Shown: positions 31,816-40,937, counted from the first letter of the stretch. The stretch is DNA of 64,000 nucleotides from Sphingomonas mollis (GCF_016427505.1 NZ_JAELXS010000001.1:186001-250000); one strand, 5' to 3'. Notes: generated by a model from the letters alone, not told the origin. A program made the numbers and translations.

Positions 31816-31829
31816 GGATCACCTCCTTT
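31816..31829 (-). promoter_or_regulatory. Shine-Dalgarno fully complementary to the 16S rRNA 3' tail
   Basis: Minus-strand AAAGGAGGTGATCC is the exact complement of the usual bacterial 16S rRNA end GGATCACCTCCTTT over 14 bases, far longer than normal chromosomal ribosome binding sites in this window. It precedes the 18-codon ORF. Confidence 0.85.
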
Positions 31830-31954
31830 CGCTAGTTGCTAAACGATGCGGCCATCTCTGCCCGCAACCGGAATGTGGGCGATCCCCGGATCACATACAA
31901 GCCTTGTTTTGCGCGATAATCCGGCCGATTATCCTTGGCTCCGCCGATCTGGAA

Positions 31955-32485
31955 TCAGGAGCGGCAATCCTGGATCACGCGGCCGACTTCGGCCCAGGCG
32001 GGCAGGACGACCGGCGGGGTGCCTGCCTGTTCCACCACGAAGCGACCGCGGCTGAAGGCCATCGCGTCGAGCAGCGGATCGGCGGCGGGCAGGGTGGCCT
32101 GAAGGACGATCGGCGCCCACACGCCGGTCTGCGCGGTCAGGCGACCGGGCAGGGCGCGGGTGACGCTGGTCGTGCGGATGGTCATCGCGGTGGCGGTGGA
32201 GCCGGCTGTGGTCAGCGTGATCTGGCGGGCGGCGCGGTTGCAGGTCATCGACAGCGCGGGCTTGCCGGTCGCGGTTCCATAGGTCGCGACGGTATCGGTC
32301 GGGGTCGCGCCATATCGCCAGTCGCCGGGCGTCCGTGCCCAGTCGCGCCAGTCGGCGGCCAGCGGCACGGGGCGCGGCGGCGGCGCGGGGGCGGGTGTCT
32401 TTTCGACCGGTGGCGGCGGCGACGCGGGGGGCGCGACGCAGGCGGACACGGATAAAAGAGCGAACAGGATCGGCTTGGGGCGCAT
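31955..32485 (-). CDS. Hypothetical lipoprotein
   Basis: A 176-residue protein with a lipoprotein signal (MRPKPILFALLSVSACV; Cys at residue 16), followed by a Pro-rich linker (PPASPPPPVEKTPAPAPPPRP) of about 25 residues that could span the periplasm or cell wall. The C-terminal domain has 'DWRYGATPTDTVATYG', 'MTCNRAARQITLTTAG' and a final 'VIQDCRS', suggesting one disulphide in a small beta domain. No characterised family is recognised. It is divergent from the PRC-barrel gene. Confidence 0.8.
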   Translation of the reverse strand: MRPKPILFALLSVSACVAPPASPPPPVEKTPAPAPPPRPVPLAADWRDWARTPGDWRYGATPTDTVATYGTATGKPALSMTCNRAARQITLTTAGSTATAMTIRTTSVTRALPGRLTAQTGVWAPIVLQATLPAADPLLDAMAFSRGRFVVEQAGTPPVVLPAWAEVGRVIQDCRS

Positions 32486-32586
32486 GGCGGCGGTTTAGGC
32501 GGGCGGGGACGCGCGCTCAACCCGCGAAACCGATGGAACCGGCAGGACGCTCCGCCGGTTCGACCGGCAACCAAAAGGAGCTACAT

Positions 32587-32958
32587 ATGTCGACCGAGAC
32601 GATCCCGACCCAGATCCTCATCCAGTCCAACGTCGCGCACAGCGTGAAGATCGAAAGCCGCGATGGCGATACGGTCGGATCGGTGTATTCGTTCATGGTC
32701 CACAAAGGCACCGGCAAGGTGACGCATGCCGTGCTGAGCCTTGGCGGGTTTCTGGGCATGGGCCGCAGTTTCTATCCCATCCCGTTCGGCCTGTTGACGT
32801 TCGATCCGGTGCGCGACCTGTATGTCGTCACGATCGATCGTCGCCTGTTGGAGGGTGGCCCGAGCTGGGCGAACAATGCGCCGATATTCGATCAGGCCTA
32901 TGCCGATCGTGTCGCCAGCTATTACGGCGTCGGTTCCGAAAATCTCTCGGCCGCCTGA
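32587..32958 (+). CDS. PRC-barrel domain protein
   Basis: A 123-residue protein: 'VKIESRDGDTVGSVYSFMVH' and 'KVTHAVLSLGGFLGMGRSF' followed by 'YPIPFGLLTFDPVRDLYVV' form a PRC-barrel, a fold first named from photosynthetic reaction-centre H subunits and RimM. In non-phototrophs these small proteins are often general-stress or envelope associated. AAAGGAG before ATG 32587 is a strong ribosome binding site. The next gene follows 22 bases later on the same strand. Confidence 0.88.
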   Translation: MSTETIPTQILIQSNVAHSVKIESRDGDTVGSVYSFMVHKGTGKVTHAVLSLGGFLGMGRSFYPIPFGLLTFDPVRDLYVVTIDRRLLEGGPSWANNAPIFDQAYADRVASYYGVGSENLSAA

Positions 32959-32980
32959 TCGACTGACGGGAGAGTATGTC

Positions 32981-33439
32981 ATGAGCATTTTCGGCAAGAT
33001 CAAGACCGCCATCTTCGGCGAACACGGCCCGCTGGGCGGCCAGTTCAGCGGCAGGAAGGATGCGCCGGCCGCGCCGACATCGGCGCCGGTCGCACCACCA
33101 CAGACGACGGCGGCCGAGCCGTCGTCACCGCCGCCCGCCGCACCGGCTTTGCCTGCGCCCGCATCCGCGCCCGCTCAGGCAGTCGATGTCGAGGCGGTGC
33201 TGACGGGGATCGCACAGCGCAAGGGCGGACAGGACCTGAACTGGCGTTCCTCGATCGTCGATCTGATGAAGCTGCTCGATCTCGATTCGTCGCTGGCCAA
33301 CCGCAAGGAGCTGGCGACCGAGCTGGGCTATTCGGGCGCGAAGGACGGATCGGCCGAGATGAACATCTGGCTGCACAAGGCGGTGATGCGCGAACTGGAA
33401 AAGAACGGCGGCACCGTGCCGGCCGGGTTGAAGGACTGA
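32981..33439 (+). CDS. DUF3597 domain protein
   Basis: A 152-residue protein. The N-terminus 'MSIFGKIKTAIFGEHGPLGG' is family-typical, followed by an Ala/Pro-rich linker (about 25-65) and the C-terminal DUF3597 domain ('VDVEAVLTGIAQRKGGQDLN', 'SSIVDLMKLLDLDSSLANRK', 'ELATELGYSGAKDGSAEMNI'). The C-terminal part resembles a small helical domain also seen next to peptidoglycan-related proteins; the function is unknown. GGGAGAG lies upstream of ATG 32981. It probably forms an operon with the PRC-barrel gene. Confidence 0.88.
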   Translation: MSIFGKIKTAIFGEHGPLGGQFSGRKDAPAAPTSAPVAPPQTTAAEPSSPPPAAPALPAPASAPAQAVDVEAVLTGIAQRKGGQDLNWRSSIVDLMKLLDLDSSLANRKELATELGYSGAKDGSAEMNIWLHKAVMRELEKNGGTVPAGLKD

Positions 33440-33481
33440 TCCATCGGCGGACGGGGGCGGCAATGGCGTCGCCTCCGTCGA

Positions 33482-33868
33482 TCAGGGGTCGGTTCGCGTC
33501 CGGTGCACGGCCTGTGCGATCGCCGCGCCGACGATCCATAATAACGCGACGCACAGCGCCACGACGCTGGCGAACCAGCCCATCACGATCGCGAAGCTCG
33601 GGCCAATGCCCTGATCGGGGCGAAGGTCGGTGTACAGCACATAGCCCCAGCCGATGGCGAGGATCAGGGCGGTGACACCCCAGATGGCGCGCGTGTGCCG
33701 GCGGGCCAGGCTGGCGACCACCAACGGTACGGCGATCGGCACCGCCAGCATGGGAAGCTGGATCGCCAGCGACGAAACGCTTTTATAGTAGCTCCCCGCG
33801 ACCATGATCGCGAGTGTTGCCATTACCGCGACCAGCAGGCTCAGCCCGATCCATGACCGGCGGCGCAT
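33482..33868 (-). CDS. Four-helix membrane hypothetical protein
   Basis: A 128-residue protein with four membrane helices ('GLSLLVAVMATLAIMVAG', 'LPMLAVPIAVPLVVASLA', 'AIWGVTALILAIGWGYVLY', 'WFASVVALCVALLWIVGA') and a basic C-terminus. The start ATG shares one base with the uvrB stop (TGATG); a GTG one codon earlier gives a four-base overlap. Coupled translation with uvrB is likely. The function is unknown. Confidence 0.75.
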   Translation of the reverse strand: MRRRSWIGLSLLVAVMATLAIMVAGSYYKSVSSLAIQLPMLAVPIAVPLVVASLARRHTRAIWGVTALILAIGWGYVLYTDLRPDQGIGPSFAIVMGWFASVVALCVALLWIVGAAIAQAVHRTRTDP

Positions 33869-36066
33869 CACCGCCCGCCGCGCCGGCCGCCCATCCGCAT
33901 CTTGCTTTCCTTGCCATAGCGCGTCTTGCGGGTGCCGGGTTTGCCCTCGTTACTGCGGCCCATGATCGGCAGTTTCTGCTGGTCGACGGGCAGGCCGAGT
34001 TCCTCGTTTTCCAACTGGCGGATTTCGTCCCGCAGGCGGCCGGCGGTTTCGAATTCCAGATCGGCGGCGGCCTTGCGCATCTGTTTTTCGAGGTCCTCGA
34101 TATAGGCGCGCAGATTGTGGCCGACCATGTGCGGGCGGTCGTCGTCGATCTCGACCGTCACCTGATCGCGGCTGGCGACGTCCTTGATGATGTCGCCGAT
34201 GTTGCGGCGGATCGTGGTCGGCGTGATGCCGTGTTCGACGTTGTACGCCTCCTGCTTCTCGCGCCGGCGCGACGTTTCGTTCATCGCCCGCTCCATCGAT
34301 CCGGTGATGCGGTCGGCATAGAGGATGACGCGGCCGTCGACGTTGCGCGCGGCGCGGCCGATCGTCTGGATCAACGAGGTTTCGGAACGCAGGAACCCTT
34401 CCTTGTCGGCATCGAGGATCGCGACCAGCCCGCATTCGGGAATGTCGAGACCCTCGCGCAGCAGGTTGATGCCGATCAGCACGTCGTACACGCCGAGGCG
34501 CAGGTCGCGGATCAGCTCGATACGCTCCAGCGTCTCGACGTCGCTGTGCATGTAGCGGACCTTGATGCCGGCTTCGTGCATATATTCGGTCAGGTCCTCC
34601 GCCATGCGCTTGGTGAGCGTGGTGACGAGGGTGCGGTAACCGAGTTCGGTGGTCTTGCGCGCCTCGACGATCAGGTCCTGTACCTGTTCCTCGACCGGCT
34701 TGATCTCGATCGGCGGGTCGATCAGGCCGGTGGGGCGGATGACCTGTTCGGCGAAGACGCCGGCGGCCTGCTCCATCTCCCACGGACCGGGCGTGGCCGA
34801 GACGCAGACGGTCTGCGGGCGCATCGCGTCCCATTCGTTGAAGCGCAGCGGCCGGTTGTCGATCGCCGAGGGCAGGCGAAAGCCATATTCGGCCAGCGTG
34901 ATCTTGCGACGGTGATCGCCGCGCGACATGCCGTTGATCTGGCCGATCGTCTGGTGACTCTCATCGACGAACAGCAGCGCGTTTTCGGGAAGATACTCGA
35001 ACAGCGTGGGCGGCGGCTCGCCGGGCAGGCGACCGGTGAGGAAGCGGCTGTAATTCTCGATGCCGTTGCAACTCCCGGTGGCGGCGATCATCTCCAGATC
35101 GAAGTTGGTACGCTGTTCGAGACGCTGATGCTCGATCAGCTTGCCCTCCGCCTCCAGCTCCTTCAGCCGCTCGGTCAATTCGTGGCGGATGGCGTCGGCG
35201 GCCTGCTTCATCGTCGGGCCGGGCGTGACATAGTGGCTGTTGGCGTAGATGCGCACCGAGTTGAGCGAGGCGGATTTCTGGCCGGTGAGGGGATCGAATT
35301 CCACGATCTCCTCGATATCGTCCCCGAAGAACGAGATGCGCCACGCGCTGTCCTCATAATGCGACGGGAAGATTTCGAGGTTGTCGCCCTTCACGCGGAA
35401 ATTACCGCGCTGGAACGCGGCGTCGTTGCGCTTGTATTGCAGCGCGACGAGCTTGCGCACGACCTCCCGCTGGTCGGCGGTCTGGCCCTTTTTCAGGTCG
35501 AAGATCATCGCCGAGTAGGTTTCGACCGAGCCGATGCCGTACAGGCACGACACGGACGCGACGATGATGACGTCGTCGCGTTCCAGCAGCGACCGGGTGG
35601 CGGAATGGCGCATCCGGTCGATCGATTCGTTGATCGAGGATTCCTTCTCGATATAGGTATCCGACCGCGCGACATAGGCTTCGGGCTGGTAGTAATCGTA
35701 ATAGCTGACGAAATATTCAACGGCGTTGTTCGGGAAGAACGACTTGAATTCGCCGTACAACTGCGCCGCGAGAATCTTGTTGGGCGCGAGGATCAGGGCG
35801 GGGCGCTGCAACGCCTCGATCACCTTGGCCATGGTGAAGGTCTTGCCCGACCCGGTGACGCCGAGCAGCACCTGATCCTTTTCGCCGCGCAAGGCGGTGT
35901 CGACCAGTTCGCGGATCGCGGTCGGCTGGTCGCCGGAGGGACTGTATTCGCTGACGATCTCGAAGCGCTTGCCGCCCTCCACCTTGGATGGTCGCTGCGG
36001 GCGGTGGGGGACGAAATGCTCGTCCGTGTCCGGTTCGGCGAGGCTGGTGCGGATCTGGATGGCCAT
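33868..36066 (-). CDS. uvrB: Excinuclease ABC subunit B
   Basis: A 732-residue damage-recognition helicase of nucleotide excision repair, working with UvrA and UvrC. Visible features: '[16 protein letters not shown]' near residue 40, Walker A '[18 protein letters not shown]', the beta-hairpin region '[17 protein letters not shown]', the helicase motif '[15 protein letters not shown]', '[20 protein letters not shown]', '[20 protein letters not shown]', and the C-terminal UVR domain '[20 protein letters not shown]' that binds UvrC. The N-terminal 35 residues ([14 protein letters not shown]) are an extension. ATG 36066 is preferred over the frame's start at 36234. Confidence 0.96.
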   Translation of the reverse strand: MAIQIRTSLAEPDTDEHFVPHRPQRPSKVEGGKRFEIVSEYSPSGDQPTAIRELVDTALRGEKDQVLLGVTGSGKTFTMAKVIEALQRPALILAPNKILAAQLYGEFKSFFPNNAVEYFVSYYDYYQPEAYVARSDTYIEKESSINESIDRMRHSATRSLLERDDVIIVASVSCLYGIGSVETYSAMIFDLKKGQTADQREVVRKLVALQYKRNDAAFQRGNFRVKGDNLEIFPSHYEDSAWRISFFGDDIEEIVEFDPLTGQKSASLNSVRIYANSHYVTPGPTMKQAADAIRHELTERLKELEAEGKLIEHQRLEQRTNFDLEMIAATGSCNGIENYSRFLTGRLPGEPPPTLFEYLPENALLFVDESHQTIGQINGMSRGDHRRKITLAEYGFRLPSAIDNRPLRFNEWDAMRPQTVCVSATPGPWEMEQAAGVFAEQVIRPTGLIDPPIEIKPVEEQVQDLIVEARKTTELGYRTLVTTLTKRMAEDLTEYMHEAGIKVRYMHSDVETLERIELIRDLRLGVYDVLIGINLLREGLDIPECGLVAILDADKEGFLRSETSLIQTIGRAARNVDGRVILYADRITGSMERAMNETSRRREKQEAYNVEHGITPTTIRRNIGDIIKDVASRDQVTVEIDDDRPHMVGHNLRAYIEDLEKQMRKAAADLEFETAGRLRDEIRQLENEELGLPVDQQKLPIMGRSNEGKPGTRKTRYGKESKMRMGGRRGGR

Positions 36067-36215
36067 GCGCACGGATATGGGGAACGGGTGCGGAACAGGC
36101 AACGTGGGGCGGGGCCGAGATGTGTAAGGGTGACGCCGGTGCACGGCGTTTCCGATTGCCTTTTGCGTCCGTTTCGGGACTATATGCTTCCTTCTTCCAT
36201 CGGGAAAGTGACGAT

Positions 36216-36782
36216 ATGATCGATGCAGTGTCACCCCCGCCGCAACAGATCGTGCAGAAGATGGTCGAATGCGGGGTCGACCGCGCCGGGATCGTCGTGG
36301 AGGCAGATGGCGAAGCGACGGGCATCATCATCAAGGTCCGGCATAAGGCCCGTGTCACGGTCGACCGGATCGCGTGCATCCATCAGGCGACGGACACGGC
36401 ACTGGTCATATTCGACGATAATGCATTGCAGCATGCCTATGACCGCTATGCCCTCGAACGGTCCCGCCCGGCGATGCTGGCCAGCGCCAAGGCGGAGCTC
36501 GACCGGCTGGGATTGACCGAGCGTTTCCCGCGACGGGTGAGCTACGCCGACAAGCAGGATTATGTCCGTGCGCTGGAACGGCATGCCGGCTTCGCGGCCG
36601 GTAGTAAGTTGAGGGTGTCGGGCGACGGCGTGATGTTCGACGGGGGGGATACTTCGGGGGCGATGGCCGGGTTCGAGCGGAGCTTCAGGATTATTGCGGT
36701 GGTGATGTACGCCACGGCGATCGGCGATCTCGACGGGATGAGCTTTTCCGGCAACGTGCCGGCTGCCGGCCCGGGCCAGTAG
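36216..36782 (+). CDS. Hypothetical protein
   Basis: A 188-residue soluble protein with balanced composition and genome-like codon use, divergent from uvrB. It has a pair of short beta-like stretches ('[19 protein letters not shown]', '[20 protein letters not shown]'), a helical middle and '[20 protein letters not shown]' near the end. AAAGTG lies before ATG 36216. I do not recognise a family. The 150-base gap to uvrB may hold an SOS operator, but no clear LexA box of the alphaproteobacterial type (GTTC-N7-GTTC) is seen. Confidence 0.7.
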   Translation: MIDAVSPPPQQIVQKMVECGVDRAGIVVEADGEATGIIIKVRHKARVTVDRIACIHQATDTALVIFDDNALQHAYDRYALERSRPAMLASAKAELDRLGLTERFPRRVSYADKQDYVRALERHAGFAAGSKLRVSGDGVMFDGGDTSGAMAGFERSFRIIAVVMYATAIGDLDGMSFSGNVPAAGPGQ

Positions 36783-36889
36783 CGGCTGCCGCGACAAGCT
36801 GCGCATGGCAGCGCAACAGGGTGACTATGGTTGACCCCCCGACGCCTCGCACTTATTGCGCCCCATTCGCAAGAAAGCTGTCGGAACCT

Positions 36890-37708
36890 ATGACTGTCGC
36901 CACCGAAACCCGCGCGCCTGCGCTTATCCCCGAAAACGCCGCTTTCCTGAGCGCCAAGGTGCTGTGGGTGCGCCACTGGAACGAGCATTTGTTTTCGTTC
37001 GCGATCGAGCGGCCGGCGAGCTTCCGGTTCCGGTCGGGCGAATTCGTGATGATCGGCCTGCCGGGCGAGAAGAAGCCGCTGATGCGCGCCTATTCGATCG
37101 CGTCGCCGCACTATGCGGAAGAGTTGGAGTTCCTGTCGATCAAGGTGCAGGACGGCCCGCTGACGTCGCGGTTGCAGGCGATCGAGCCGGGCGACGAACT
37201 GTATCTGGGCAAGAAGCCGACGGGTACGTTGGTGCTCGACGCGCTGTTGCCGGGCAAGCGGCTGGTGATGCTGTCGACCGGCACCGGGCTGGCGCCGTTC
37301 CTCAGCCTGATGCGCGATCCGGATGTCTATTCGGTGTTCGACAAGGTGGTGGTCGCGCATTCGGTGCGGCGGGTCAGCGACCTTGCCTATCATGAGGAAA
37401 TGACCGGCCGGCTGGCCGAGGACCCGCTGGTATCGGACGAGGCGGCGGCGCAGTTCCATTACGTGCCGACGGTGACGCGTGAGGCGTTCCATACGTCCGC
37501 GCGGCTGGGTGTGCTGATCGAGGACGGGACGCTGTTCAGCGGAATCGACGGCGGCGCGACGCTGGACCCGGAGACGGACCGGGTGATGCTGTGCGGATCG
37601 ACCGAGATGATTCGCGACTTTGCCAAGTCGCTGGAGGCGCAGGGGTTCGTCGAGGGGTCGAACGCCAATCCGGGTAGCTTCGTGATCGAGCGGGCGTTCG
37701 TGGGGTGA
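36890..37708 (+). CDS. fpr: Ferredoxin/flavodoxin-NADP+ reductase
   Basis: A 272-residue flavoenzyme that moves electrons between NADPH and ferredoxin or flavodoxin. FAD-binding 'FRSGEFVMIGLPGE' and 'LMRAYSIASPHYAEELEF' (the RxYS motif), the NADP-binding 'LSTGTGLAPFLSLMRDPD' and 'VMLCGSTEMIRDFAKSLE', and the C-terminal 'SFVIERAFVG' are all present, matching the bacterial FPR subclass. The frame starts at 36821, but ATG 36890 (MTVATETRAP) gives the normal family length. Confidence 0.93.
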   Translation: MTVATETRAPALIPENAAFLSAKVLWVRHWNEHLFSFAIERPASFRFRSGEFVMIGLPGEKKPLMRAYSIASPHYAEELEFLSIKVQDGPLTSRLQAIEPGDELYLGKKPTGTLVLDALLPGKRLVMLSTGTGLAPFLSLMRDPDVYSVFDKVVVAHSVRRVSDLAYHEEMTGRLAEDPLVSDEAAAQFHYVPTVTREAFHTSARLGVLIEDGTLFSGIDGGATLDPETDRVMLCGSTEMIRDFAKSLEAQGFVEGSNANPGSFVIERAFVG

Positions 37709-37766
37709 TGTGTCGTTGCGGCGCAGGATCGACGGACCTTCGACCGCACATGTGACTTTGATTCGA

Positions 37767-37844
37767 CCGTCATTGCGAGCGTAGCGAAGCAACCCAGTGT
37801 CCCGCGTGACGCCCTGGGTTGCTTCGCTGCGCTCGCAATGACGG
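37767..37844. repeat. 80-base-class palindromic repeat, copy 2
   Basis: The arms CCGTCATTGCGAGCGTAGCG (37767 on) and its complement (ending 37844) are nearly perfect over about 32 bases. The element is the same family as 11252-11331 with a different central loop. It lies in the 169-base gap between the convergent fpr and metallo-hydrolase genes. Confidence 0.85.
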
Positions 37845-37877
37845 ATGGACGATGTGTCGGTCACCATCCGTATGGTG

Positions 37878-39134
37878 TCAGCGAAGCACCCTCACCGCAG
37901 GCGTATCCATGCACCGCACCATCACGGCGTCCGACGTCGTGGTCGCCACCGCCTCCGCACCAACCGGCGCGATCGCGGTCGGGCGCCCGATCGCGACCGG
38001 CGCGAAGCCGGTGCGGCCTGCGCAGGCCATTGCCGCCTTCAGCAATCCCGGTGGTGTCCGGTATCCTTCGTATGACAGGCGAAACGTGCCCCAGTGGATG
38101 GGGATGGCGGTGGCGGCGCGGAGGCGCTCGAACACCTGCACCGCTTGCGGCGGGCCGATATGGCTGCCGCTCGCCATCTGGCCGGTGACGAAGCGGAACG
38201 CGCCGATCGGGATCAGGGCGAGGCGGATTGGCCCCAGCGCGGCGGCTTCGACGGGCCAGCGGCCATCGCCCATGCCGGTGTCGCCGGCGAAGAACAGATT
38301 GCCGCCGGGCAGGGTCACAACGAAGCTTGACCATAGCGCGCGGTTACGGTCGGCGAACCAGCGGCTGCCCCAATGATGGTTGCGGGTGACATGGACGCGC
38401 ACCGGCCGGCCCCAATAGGTGTTGGCGCCGACGCGGGGACGACCCGCCACCGTCACCGCCTGATCCCAGTCCGCCGCGACCGCCGGGATGCCGCGACTGC
38501 GCAGGATCGCATCGTTGCCCAGACTGGTGACGATCAGCGGCCGGTCGCGCGCCCACAGGCGTTTGAGGGTCGACAGGTCGAGATGGTCGTAATGATTATG
38601 GCTGAGCAGGATCAGGTCGACATGCGGCAGATCGGCGAAGGCGATGCCGGGGGCCGCCACGCGCTTCGGGCCGAAACCGAACGGGCCGCTATGATCGGCC
38701 CATACCGGATCGGTCAGGATGTTGAGGCCGGGCGTCTGCACCAGCACGCTGGCATGGCCGATCCATGTGGCGACCATCGGCGTGGCGGCGGCCTGCGCGG
38801 GCGTCGCGACGGTGAAGACCGGCGGGGCGGGCAGGGGCTGCAACAGTTCGGCAGGCTTCGCGGCATGGATCGGCACGGCGTCGGGCCAGACCGGACGACC
38901 GTCACGCCCCGTCATCGCGTTCCAGAAAAAACCGGCGCGGCTGCCGCCGGTCGGCGGGGCGGCAGTGTCGGTATCGCCGTCCGGATTGAAGAAGCGTTCG
39001 GTGTCGAAATGGCCGCTGGCAGGGCCGGTGTAATAGATGCGGTCGAGGAAATGCGGGACGATCGTCATCGCCATCCCCGCCGTCACGCCGAGGAACAGCA
39101 GCGCGACGGCAATGAGGCGAAAGATGGCGGCCAA
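37878..39134 (-). CDS. Metallo-beta-lactamase-fold hydrolase (NAPE-PLD/RomA-like)
   Basis: A 418-residue protein with an N-terminal membrane anchor (IFRLIAVALLFLGVTAGMAM). 'VATWIGHASVLVQTPGLNIL' and 'TDPVWAD' open the hydrolase domain, and 'LILLSHNHYDHLDLSTLKRL' holds the HxHxDH zinc motif. 'FFAGDTGMGDGRW' and 'PIHWGTFRLSYE' supply later ligands. The arrangement resembles N-acyl phosphatidylethanolamine phospholipase D and RomA-type proteins, so a lipid or outer-envelope substrate is possible but not shown. Confidence 0.9.
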   Translation of the reverse strand: MAAIFRLIAVALLFLGVTAGMAMTIVPHFLDRIYYTGPASGHFDTERFFNPDGDTDTAAPPTGGSRAGFFWNAMTGRDGRPVWPDAVPIHAAKPAELLQPLPAPPVFTVATPAQAAATPMVATWIGHASVLVQTPGLNILTDPVWADHSGPFGFGPKRVAAPGIAFADLPHVDLILLSHNHYDHLDLSTLKRLWARDRPLIVTSLGNDAILRSRGIPAVAADWDQAVTVAGRPRVGANTYWGRPVRVHVTRNHHWGSRWFADRNRALWSSFVVTLPGGNLFFAGDTGMGDGRWPVEAAALGPIRLALIPIGAFRFVTGQMASGSHIGPPQAVQVFERLRAATAIPIHWGTFRLSYEGYRTPPGLLKAAMACAGRTGFAPVAIGRPTAIAPVGAEAVATTTSDAVMVRCMDTPAVRVLR

Positions 39135-39229
39135 AAGCGGTTTCCTGAACGAGGCGTAGGACGATCAACGCCGCTCTGTCGCGTCGGTTCAGTCGGGACA
39201 TGAGATATGACCGGTCTTGGGGGGCGGCC

Positions 39230-39688
39230 TTATCGCTCGTCGAGATATTCCTTGCGGACATGGATCGCGCGCAGGGACAGCCGCACCTCGAACATGAACG
39301 AGATCAGCGAGGCGATCAGCATCACCATCGCCAGGATGAAGCAGATCGCGACCGCACTGGCGAAATGCAGCTTGGCCAGCGTGGCGACGAACAGCGCGGC
39401 GACGACGAGACTGGTCATGACCGCGCTGGACACCGCGAGGAACAGCGAGGCGTTGATGATCGAGATGCGGCGATCGAGCAGGCGCAGTTCCCAGACGTGC
39501 CGGTCATGCTCCGGCCCGGTCGAGCGTGGGTGAAGCTGTTCCAGCGCGCGGACCCGGTCGATGACCCGGCTGAGGCGGCCGGTCAGCACGTTCAGCAACT
39601 GACCGATCGCGGTCAGCATGAAGATCGGCGACAGCGCGAGCGTGATGGTCTGTGCGACGGTGGTTATGCCGGGAAGCGTCGGGATCAT
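39230..39688 (-). CDS. DUF2721 membrane protein
   Basis: A 152-residue protein with three membrane segments: 'ITLALSPIFMLTAIGQLLNV' near the N-terminus and two adjacent ones after residue 85 ('ASLFLAVSSAVMTSLVVAAL', 'AVAICFILAMVMLIASLISF'). 'LTGRLSRVIDRVRALE' and 'ELRLLDRRISIINASL' match DUF2721. ATG 39688 is chosen because the frame upstream (to 40066) is antisense-like and non-coding. The function is unknown. Confidence 0.85.
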   Translation of the reverse strand: MIPTLPGITTVAQTITLALSPIFMLTAIGQLLNVLTGRLSRVIDRVRALEQLHPRSTGPEHDRHVWELRLLDRRISIINASLFLAVSSAVMTSLVVAALFVATLAKLHFASAVAICFILAMVMLIASLISFMFEVRLSLRAIHVRKEYLDER

Positions 39689-39780
39689 GCGATACCTGAT
39701 AGGGAAGCGGGGGGGACAGGCTGGCACGGCGGGCGCGGACATACCAGAGGCGGGTTGGCGGGTAGCGGCTGGGGGCGCGA

Positions 39781-40221
39781 TCAGCCGCGGCGGATGACGA
39801 CGACGCCGATCAGCATCAGCGCGGCGCCGGCGAGCTTGGTGATGCTGACGGGATCGCTTTTCAGCCCGAACCACCCGAAATGATCGAGCGCCAGCGCGGC
39901 GGCGACCTGCGTCGCGATCGCCACGGTCAGCGTGGTCGCCAGCCCCAGACGCGGCGCGGCGAAGGCGACGGCGGCGACGAACACCGCGCCGTAGAAACCG
40001 CCCAGCCATGCCCAGCCGGGCACATCCTTCAACGTGCTGGGCGAGGTCCGGTCGAACGCCAGCCATAGCGAGAACAGGATTGCGGTGCCGCCCGCGAACG
40101 ACATCAGCGACGCAAGCAGGATCGATCCCGATGTCCGGGCCAGCATCGCATTGGTCGGCGCCTGTACGGCGACGCCGATACCGGCCAGCAGCACGGCAAT
40201 CAGGGGAAAGAGCGTGGACAT
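39781..40221 (-). CDS. DMT-superfamily transporter of the YdcZ (DUF606) type
   Basis: A 146-residue, five-helix membrane protein: 'LIAVLLAGIGVAVQAPTNAM', 'LLASLMSFAGGTAILFSL', 'WAWLGGFYGAVFVAAVAFAA', 'TTLTVAIATQVAAALALDHF', 'ITKLAGAALMLIGVVVIRRG'. This is half the length of an EamA pump and fits DUF606 proteins, thought to work as dimers. The substrate is unknown. The start is ATG 40221; it lies 35 bases after trmB on the same strand. Confidence 0.88.
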   Translation of the reverse strand: MSTLFPLIAVLLAGIGVAVQAPTNAMLARTSGSILLASLMSFAGGTAILFSLWLAFDRTSPSTLKDVPGWAWLGGFYGAVFVAAVAFAAPRLGLATTLTVAIATQVAAALALDHFGWFGLKSDPVSITKLAGAALMLIGVVVIRRG

Positions 40222-40256
40222 GGGGCGGTTAACGCGCCGGAACCGATCGGGGACCG

Positions 40257-40937
40257 TCAGACGCGGCGATAGCGGAAATACCAGACTTCGTGCCCCTGCC
40301 GCCGGGCCTTGCGTTCGTAGCGGGTTTCCGGCCAGTCGTCGGGACGGGTCAGGAAATCCTTCGGGCCGGTCGCCAGCCATTCGAAATCGCGGCGCTGGTC
40401 CATCACCATCATCGCCCAGCGACAATAGGTCGGATCGTCGGTGCCGAGGCGGAATTCGCCGCCGGGCGCCAGCTTGGCGGCGATCGCGTCGAGCGGGCCG
40501 TGGTTCATCATCCGGCGCTTGGCGTGGCGCGCCTTGGGCCACGGATCGGGATGGAGCAGATAGACGCGCTCCAGCGAGGCGTCGGGCAACCGCTCGACCA
40601 CCTCCAGCGCGTCGCCCATGTGCAGGCGGATATTGGCGAGATCGCCGTCGCGGATATGGTTGAGCGCGCCGACGACACCGTTCAGGAACGGTTCGCAACC
40701 GATGAAACCGGTGTTCGGGTGGGCGGCCGCCTGCCCGGCAAGATGCTCGCCGGCGCCGAAGCCGATTTCCAGTTGCAACGGACGGTCGGCGCCGAACAAT
40801 GTGGCGGCATCGAGCGGGCCGGTGTCGGGGACGCTGATCGTCGGCAGCAGCTCCTCGACCAGCGCGGCCTGACCGGTGCGCAGCTTGTGGCCCTGGCGAC
40901 GGCCATAGAGGCGACGGATAACGGCGGGATCGTTCAT
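40257..40937 (-). CDS. trmB: tRNA (guanine-N7-)-methyltransferase
   Basis: A 226-residue SAM-dependent enzyme that makes m7G46 in tRNA. The SAM-binding motif 'LQLEIGFGAGEHLAGQA', the 'YLLHPDPWPKARHAKRRMMN' block and the late 'LGTDDPTYCRWAMMVM' are diagnostic, and the N-terminal 'RRLYGRRQGHKLRTGQAALV' is also typical. It is divergent from the formate/nitrite channel gene. Confidence 0.95.
   Translation of the reverse strand: MNDPAVIRRLYGRRQGHKLRTGQAALVEELLPTISVPDTGPLDAATLFGADRPLQLEIGFGAGEHLAGQAAAHPNTGFIGCEPFLNGVVGALNHIRDGDLANIRLHMGDALEVVERLPDASLERVYLLHPDPWPKARHAKRRMMNHGPLDAIAAKLAPGGEFRLGTDDPTYCRWAMMVMDQRRDFEWLATGPKDFLTRPDDWPETRYERKARRQGHEVWYFRYRRV

Larger units (their letters stand above)
31604..31829 (-). 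ncRNA. Structured leader or small RNA with 18-codon ORF
   Basis: A probable minus-strand RNA of about 225 bases or more. In order: a 14-base Shine-Dalgarno (31816-31829); an 18-codon ORF (31758-31814); a hairpin GGAGG-TAT-CCTCC with an extra TCC (31725-31740 region); a long hairpin with perfect outer arms CATGGTC (31684-31690) and GACCATG (31651-31657); and the terminator at 31604-31643. The CCTCCTCC segment can pair either with its local GGAGG or with the upstream AGGAGG, so the two folds exclude each other. I do not recognise it as a known RNA family. The 5' end is not mapped; upstream bases to 31954 hold no clear promoter. Confidence 0.7.
31532..31954. other. 423-base stretch without a long gene, holding the leader RNA
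   Basis: Between the membrane protein gene and the lipoprotein gene there is no long ORF with coding character. The stretch is occupied by the structured RNA, its short ORF and terminator. Bases 31830-31954 presumably contain its promoter; a weak TTGCGG / TTTAGC pair with an 18-base spacer is the best I can see. Confidence 0.6.

Noticed and set aside
36067..36215. LexA operator in the uvrB promoter region
   Set aside because: No convincing GTTC-N7-GTTC or palindromic SOS box is visible between uvrB and the divergent gene.
33814..36219. Long plus-strand open frame (801 codons) antisense to uvrB
   Set aside because: The uvrB motifs on the minus strand are complete; the plus-strand frame has no domain and a shadow-like composition.
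36560..37867. Minus-strand frame of 435 codons overlapping fpr
   Set aside because: Its N-terminus translates the palindromic repeat (CERSEA and RYARND), and the rest is antisense to the clearly real reductase gene.
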